Positions 14,409 to 19,047 of a stretch of 19,047 nucleotides of DNA are shown piece by piece (position 1 is the stretch's first letter; the number at the start of each line of letters is the position of its first letter). This DNA is from Rickettsiales bacterium (GTDB lineage Bacteria; Pseudomonadota; Alphaproteobacteria; Rickettsiales; UBA1997): the NCBI GenBank assembly GCA_947455845.1, contig CANGQE010000005.1, forward strand, positions 1 through 19,047. The letters are read 5' to 3'. The translations under genes were made by a program, and so were the position numbers. Below the pieces are notes generated by a model. It was given only the letters and a program-made list of their open reading frames with translations, did not search any database and was not told where the DNA came from.

Positions 14409-16472
14409 TTAAACCAGCTCCAAACCAATCGCAGCCCCTGAGACAACCTTACCACTAAGTACTGTCGGGCTAGGTAGCGGCTTGCCTTCCGGCTCTAACA
14501 GCATCTCTTTTACATTCACCCTAGCGCTAAATAAAGGCACTAATTTATCTTGGTCAATTGGGTGTGTGGTCACAAAAACCGGCGGTTTAATTTGCAGGTC
14601 TTCAAACAATTTTTTGATAAGATTGAAACGATTATCCTCAAACTCTTCCAGATCCGCACCAGCAATTCCTGAAGGATTTGCCAAAGAAATAACCACAAAT
14701 TTTGCCGCATTAATCTGATTTGATTCTGCAATTTGGTAAAGCTCGGCAACTTGATTGGAAAGGCCGTTTCTGTAGGCTAGATGCACTGCCATTCCTTTGT
14801 TAGCAATTACCTCAGGAGCAACTTCAACAATATTTAGAGTGGTACCGACAACTAAATTTTCTTCTGCTAAATCAGGCAACACTTTGGCAGGATTTAATGG
14901 TTTTAATTTGGCTTTTTGGATTTCTTTTTCTGCCTCGTGGTCGTGAAAAATTGCAGCTGGCTCTCTGCTATATTCATAATTCGGAGCCGGACAGAATAAG
15001 GATTCTCCAGTCTCATAAATTGAAGGGATAGCTAGTTTCGACCAGTTTGGTGGCGGACAATTGGGATCCTTTCTTACATCAGCAAATAATTTTTCCCTCT
15101 CCTCTCTTACAAAAATTGAGGTCTGAACTATTTCGCCATTTTCTCTAAATTCTAAATCAGAAACTCTCGATGGTTGAATCATCGGATTCTTTGAATGACC
15201 CGATCTTTTTTTACCACCATCAACCACCGGAATTCCAAATGTCTCTGCAACCTCTTTCACCCTTTCAATTTCTATCCCAGATATTGCATTTGATTCTTCA
15301 ATATATTCCTGCGGGGTTCTTTTAAATTTATCTGCAAGCACAACAATCCGCTCTTGTGCGATCTCAGACAAGTCCTCAAACTTTGGAATTCGGCCATCTT
15401 CTCTTTCAATTTCAAACTCTTCATCCATCCGAATGATATCTTCAATTGAGATAAAAAGAACTTTCTTCGGATCAATCGCCCCAACCTCAAAAGCCTTAAA
15501 TAAAGCCTCGTGAACATTAGTGCCGCAACGCACTTGACTATATCCTTCCAGACCCAAAATTATTTTTTCATTATCTTTAAATTTAGGAAATGTGGCGTCG
15601 CAGGCAAGATTCAGCGAGTGCGGAAAAAATGTCACATTCGTTACAACATCATCTTGTTTCCTAATCATATCATGCCTGTTCTTAACGGCTTCCACATTAT
15701 TCGAATACATAGTTTTGCTCTGAGGTAAGCCTTCCCCACCTTCCAGAACTTTAATCACTAAACTATTCGCCTCGGGATCACCGGCAAACGACTTAAAAGC
15801 ACCAAAATAGTGAATGGGAGTAACCAAACCTCTCAGGTAAAATTGCCCATTTGAAACATTGGAGAAACCAACTAGGTAAGTCTTCGGCACTTGATATTCT
15901 TCTTGTGAAGATTCGTATTTTTCCGCGAAATATTTTTCGCATAATTGCAACTTGGGAAATAAGGTATTCCCACCCGCGACAGCCCACAAAGAAAAACCAT
16001 TTTCAATCGCACCGGCTATTTGCTCGGCTCCCTCTTTTGCCGGCATAGAGCCAACCGTTCCTCCTAAGATAAAATTCACCGCACCTTTTCTTAAATCATC
16101 ATGAATTCTGATTGCAATGTAATCATCCTCAACATCGCCAAAATCAACCTCACCGTAATATTCACGCATTTCCTCGATTGAAGAACAAGGAGTCGCAATA
16201 CATAAATTTGGTTTTCTACCATCCAAATCTTGATTCAGAATTTTCGAGATTAGGCCTTTCATGGCTTTAGGAGTATCTTGTTTTTGGCCAAACCACCATG
16301 AAGTATTTACAATTGCCACAACCGCTTTGTCCTGTGGCTTCATATTTGAGCAGCTAACATTTCCGGCTTCATCAAGATTAAAAAATTTCCACTGCACATT
16401 TTGCGGATCAATAATTTGACTTGCCATGCTTGCGGCGGAAGTAGCAGCAGATATCTTGTGCGCACTTTTCAT
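14409..16472 (-). CDS. Large S66 (LD-carboxypeptidase/MccF)-like protein with extra C-terminal domain
   Basis: S66 enzymes such as LdcA cut the peptide stem of peptidoglycan fragments, and MccF relatives cut peptide-nucleotide conjugates. Normal S66 length is about 300-350; this has 687 residues. Residues about 90-450 follow the S66 order: WAVAGGNTLFPKL (163-175) in place of the VRGGYG strand, PKTYLVGFSN with candidate nucleophile Ser204, KIILGLEGY with candidate Glu309, HEALFKAFEVGAID like the RMLxQLxxAG helix, and FGIPVVDGG then SGH with candidate His426. The Glu-His distance is longer than in LdcA, so an insert lies near 345-400. Residues about 465-687 match nothing I recognise, though KFVVISLANPSG and VFVTTHPIDQ suggest another alpha/beta unit. 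There is no signal peptide. GGGGA precedes the ATG. It follows mrdA by 55 bases. The S66 assignment rests on manual alignment; loss of activity is possible. Confidence 0.55.
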   Translation of the reverse strand: MKSAHKISAATSAASMASQIIDPQNVQWKFFNLDEAGNVSCSNMKPQDKAVVAIVNTSWWFGQKQDTPKAMKGLISKILNQDLDGRKPNLCIATPCSSIEEMREYYGEVDFGDVEDDYIAIRIHDDLRKGAVNFILGGTVGSMPAKEGAEQIAGAIENGFSLWAVAGGNTLFPKLQLCEKYFAEKYESSQEEYQVPKTYLVGFSNVSNGQFYLRGLVTPIHYFGAFKSFAGDPEANSLVIKVLEGGEGLPQSKTMYSNNVEAVKNRHDMIRKQDDVVTNVTFFPHSLNLACDATFPKFKDNEKIILGLEGYSQVRCGTNVHEALFKAFEVGAIDPKKVLFISIEDIIRMDEEFEIEREDGRIPKFEDLSEIAQERIVVLADKFKRTPQEYIEESNAISGIEIERVKEVAETFGIPVVDGGKKRSGHSKNPMIQPSRVSDLEFRENGEIVQTSIFVREEREKLFADVRKDPNCPPPNWSKLAIPSIYETGESLFCPAPNYEYSREPAAIFHDHEAEKEIQKAKLKPLNPAKVLPDLAEENLVVGTTLNIVEVAPEVIANKGMAVHLAYRNGLSNQVAELYQIAESNQINAAKFVVISLANPSGIAGADLEEFEDNRFNLIKKLFEDLQIKPPVFVTTHPIDQDKLVPLFSARVNVKEMLLEPEGKPLPSPTVLSGKVVSGAAIGLELV

Positions 16473-16527
16473 CTTATCCCCAATTAATTTAAGAATTACT
16501 CACAAACAGACCACGCTATCACAACTG

Positions 16528-18345
16528 CTAACTTTTAGAATAAGGCGGTTTATTTAATCCCTGCAATTCCATCATAATATCTTTAGCAATCGGAGCCGCC
16601 GTGGCAGAGCCGCCGCCGCCATGTTCGACTACCACCGAAATTGCGTAATGCGGATCTTGCACAGGAGCGAAGCCAACGAAAATTGCGTGATTGGCGTTAA
16701 TTATATTTTCGGCATCGGTCATTTCTTTTTCGCGCTTGGAAATCACCTGTGAAGTTCCGGTTTTTCCGGCCATTTCAAAACCTTTAAATTCAATTCTTTT
16801 ACCGTAAGCGGTGCCACCAGCTTCATTCATTACTTTACTCATACCTTCCTGCACTAGCGCTAAATATTCCGCTTTCACCAAAGGCTTATTTTTTAGCTCA
16901 TCATATTGCTTGGCAATATTATGATTGCGCACCAGATAAGGCTTAATCGGAATGCCTCCATTAGCAATCCGTGAAGTAACCAAAGCCATCTGCAAAGGAC
17001 TTGCTAAAACGAATCCTTGGCCAATTGCGGTATTTAAAGTATCACCTCCAACCCAAGGTTGTTTGTAAACTTTACGCTTCCATGCATCCGATGGAACATT
17101 GCCCGCTTTTGATCCGTGTAGACTAATATCAAACTTTTCACCATAACCGAAGCGGCGCGCCATTTCAGTAAATCTTTCATAACCGATTTGACTAGCGATG
17201 GTGAAAAAATAAGTGTTACAGGAATTTTTAATAGCATCCACCATATCCATAGATCCGTGCCCTTCTTCCTTCCAGCAGTGAAATACTCTTCTGCCGAATT
17301 GGTGAGAACCGTTGCAATAAACACGCGTTGCCGGATTAACTCCCGCTTCTTGCGCCGCTAATGCAACCATTAGTTTGAAGGTTGATCCCGGAGGGTAAAG
17401 CGCCGAGATTGGCTTATTATTTAGAGGCTTGCGCGGATCATTATTGAGTTGCCGCCAATATTCCCTAGAGACACCTTCGACAAAATTATTCGGATCAAAA
17501 GTTGGGCTCGAAGCATAAGCTAAAATCTCACCTGTCTTAACATTCATCACTACTACTGACGCGACATGCTCTTTGATTCTTTCGGTAACAAATTTTTGCA
17601 GATTAAAATCAATCGTCAAATGTAGGCGCGAACCTTCGATGGGAGATTTTATTGAAAGGGTGCGCAGCGGAATTTCATGCACGTTAACTTCAACATATTT
17701 AACACCATATTTGCCACGCAAAGCTTCATCAAAACTTTTTTCAATGCCAAATTTACCGATGCGAAAATCGGGATGCATGAAAAGACTTTGCTCATTTTCA
17801 TCAATATCTTTTTCAGAAGGAAGTGAGACGTAACCTAGGAAATGCGCGGTTTCAGATGGGTAAGGATAACGACGAATAATACCGCTTTCAATTGAAACTC
17901 CCGCCAATAAATGGGAGTTAGTTTCGATGCGGGCAAGATCATCCCAGCCCAAATTATCCATCAAAGAAACAATGCTTTTGCGGCGAGCATTTTTTATTTT
18001 AGCTAAAAAAAGATTTTTATTTTCCTCGGTCAAATCAAGAACTTGCGCTAATTTATCGATCAACTCTTCCACATTTCTTTTTCTTTCCAGATAAAATAAC
18101 AAACGATAGTTACTGTCATTTTTAGTCATCGGAAAGCCACGGCGATCAACCACCACACCACGAGGCGCCGGATTAATTACGGGCTTAATACGGTTACTAT
18201 CCGATTGAATTGAATATTCATCATGCTTCCAAAGCTGCAAATAACTTAAGCGCAAAATCAAGGCACTCGCCAACGTAGATTGAGCAGCACCGAGTATTAC
18301 AGCCCGACGATTAAAAATTTTATTTTTGCGAATATCCCGAAGCAC
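16528..18345 (-). CDS. mrdA: Penicillin-binding protein 2 (elongation transpeptidase)
   Basis: PBP2 is the class B transpeptidase that cross-links new strands made by RodA during lateral growth. The 605-residue protein has a short cytoplasmic N-terminus and one membrane helix at about 15-38, then the pedestal domain with RGVVVDRRG (62-70). The penicillin-binding domain carries the active-site set: nucleophile Ser321 in STFK (321-324), SCN (375-377) and KTGT (528-531). All three motifs are intact. PBP2 rather than FtsI is indicated by the neighbouring mreD and the YPPGSTFK wording. It begins 3 bases after the mreD stop, a tight operon, and is followed after 55 bases by the S66-like gene. Its usual partner mrdB is about 15 kb away. 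Confidence 0.95.
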   Translation of the reverse strand: MLRDIRKNKIFNRRAVILGAAQSTLASALILRLSYLQLWKHDEYSIQSDSNRIKPVINPAPRGVVVDRRGFPMTKNDSNYRLLFYLERKRNVEELIDKLAQVLDLTEENKNLFLAKIKNARRKSIVSLMDNLGWDDLARIETNSHLLAGVSIESGIIRRYPYPSETAHFLGYVSLPSEKDIDENEQSLFMHPDFRIGKFGIEKSFDEALRGKYGVKYVEVNVHEIPLRTLSIKSPIEGSRLHLTIDFNLQKFVTERIKEHVASVVVMNVKTGEILAYASSPTFDPNNFVEGVSREYWRQLNNDPRKPLNNKPISALYPPGSTFKLMVALAAQEAGVNPATRVYCNGSHQFGRRVFHCWKEEGHGSMDMVDAIKNSCNTYFFTIASQIGYERFTEMARRFGYGEKFDISLHGSKAGNVPSDAWKRKVYKQPWVGGDTLNTAIGQGFVLASPLQMALVTSRIANGGIPIKPYLVRNHNIAKQYDELKNKPLVKAEYLALVQEGMSKVMNEAGGTAYGKRIEFKGFEMAGKTGTSQVISKREKEMTDAENIINANHAIFVGFAPVQDPHYAISVVVEHGGGGSATAAPIAKDIMMELQGLNKPPYSKS

Positions 18346-18348
18346 TTC

Positions 18349-18849
18349 CTAAGAATCCTCTAACAATTTTTGACTCAAGTAGTCAAAAAATTTATGCATC
18401 ACAATGTAAAGCACCGATGATAAAACCAATTGCACAGCCGGCGTTACGAGACTATATGGCGCGCCATTAAAGATCGATAGAATCGCCCATTTCATTAGTA
18501 AAAATAAAAAGCAGAAAGCAATGAATTGCTGCCAGATTTGAATAAACTTTTCTTTGATTACCATTTTCTGATTAAGCAAAGAGAAAAATTTAACCAATAA
18601 AATATAGCAGAGCGACGTAGCGCCCAGAGGCGTACCGTTAAGAGCATCATTCCAAATTCCTAGCAGAAAAATAAACCAGATTCCAAAAACATTTTTGAAA
18701 GCGCCAAAATAAAAAATCATCATTAAATCAAAGAGCGGAATGATGTTGGAAAGGCCGGCAATCCTGACGTCAGAGACATTCGTAATCACGAACAAAATCG
18801 CAACCAGATGCAGCATCACGATGTGCGAAAACGATTTTTGTTCAAACAT
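18349..18849 (-). CDS. mreD: Rod shape-determining protein MreD
   Basis: MreD is a small inner-membrane protein that acts with MreB and MreC to guide lateral wall synthesis. This 166-residue product has five or six hydrophobic helices and the expected pattern: a first helix near 10-25, then PLFDLMMIFYFGAFKN (39-54), GIWNDALNGTPLGATSLCYIL (65-85, with the conserved G-x-x-x-D-x-x-x-G-x-P-L-G motif) and a C-terminal helix before the basic tail. The family is divergent, so the call rests on that motif and on mrdA directly downstream. mreC and mreB normally precede mreD, but the 198 bases upstream to the window edge hold no gene. A TTGACT (minus strand, at plus 18905-18910) could be a -35 box with a poor -10. 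Confidence 0.85.
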   Translation of the reverse strand: MFEQKSFSHIVMLHLVAILFVITNVSDVRIAGLSNIIPLFDLMMIFYFGAFKNVFGIWFIFLLGIWNDALNGTPLGATSLCYILLVKFFSLLNQKMVIKEKFIQIWQQFIAFCFLFLLMKWAILSIFNGAPYSLVTPAVQLVLSSVLYIVMHKFFDYLSQKLLEDS

Positions 18850-18986
18850 TTTTGAAAAATTGTGAGAGTTGGAAGTGGGGCAAGTTGCAAGGAAACTATT
18901 CCGCAGTCAATTTTTGTCCAGAAAAAACCCGTCTGAAATTCAAAATTTTGTGGGATTCGATATTATTTTACCCTCAAGCGCTGGTC

Positions 18987-19047
18987 GAGCGGAGTCGAGA
19001 CCATCTGGAGATTGTGCTCAGTCATTAGAATGGTCTCGACTCCGCTC
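18987..19047. repeat. 18-bp perfect inverted repeat at the window edge
   Basis: The arms are 18987-19004 (GAGCGGAGTCGAGACCAT) and 19030-19047, its exact reverse complement, separated by 25 bases. The right arm stops only because the window ends, so the symmetry may extend further. It lies upstream of mreD with no gene in between. The GC-rich arms contrast with the AT-rich surroundings, as in a palindromic dispersed spacer repeat, and each arm together with the adjoining TGGTC can fold on its own. It could also terminate a gene arriving from beyond the edge. Confidence 0.7.

Noticed and set aside
1..19047. tRNA, rRNA, insertion sequences, transposases, integrases
   Set aside because: No cloverleaf with a recognisable T-loop, no rRNA-like stretch and no transposase or integrase motif was seen by eye.

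Overview
The window is an AT-rich bacterial chromosome segment with short, often repeat-containing spacers. It most resembles an alphaproteobacterium of the Rickettsiales type. The clues are a lone virB8-virB9 pair of a type IV secretion system, a beta/epsilon ATP synthase pair detached from the other atp genes, PstC and PstA with the long N-terminal extensions typical of alphaproteobacteria, and several palindromic spacer repeats. This assignment is inferred from gene content and recalled family features, not from a search. The genome is not strongly reduced, because genes for cell-wall elongation, folate synthesis and phosphate uptake are kept.

Layout. Positions 1-131 hold the tail of an unknown + strand protein converging on rodA (-), with a repeat between them. 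Positions 1448-3069 carry a candidate promoter, virB8 and virB9 (+). An orphan ORF (3121-3423) overlaps the 3' end of a secreted thioredoxin-like gene (-), followed by rsmE (-). Divergent from rsmE come pstC and pstA (+), then folP (+). A large double hairpin separates folP from the convergent dnaK (-). Divergent from dnaK are a secreted YHYH-domain protein (+) and an unrecognised protein with hydrophobic segments (+), which ends at a terminator-like hairpin. The right third is all on the minus strand: in transcription order mreD, mrdA (PBP2), a 687-residue protein resembling S66 LD-carboxypeptidases, atpD, and an atpC reduced to its N-terminal domain.

How the genes fit together. RodA, PBP2 and MreD are parts of the lateral-wall elongation machine. 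The S66-like protein directly behind PBP2 may be a peptidoglycan peptide-processing enzyme of the same unit. VirB8 and VirB9 belong to the envelope-spanning T4SS core. PstC and PstA form the phosphate channel, but their binding protein and ATPase are not here. The most interesting unexplained items are the large S66-like protein with an unrecognised C-terminal third, the 290-residue protein with a faint mitochondrial-carrier-like pattern, the minimal epsilon subunit, and the repeats that supply stop codons to neighbouring genes.
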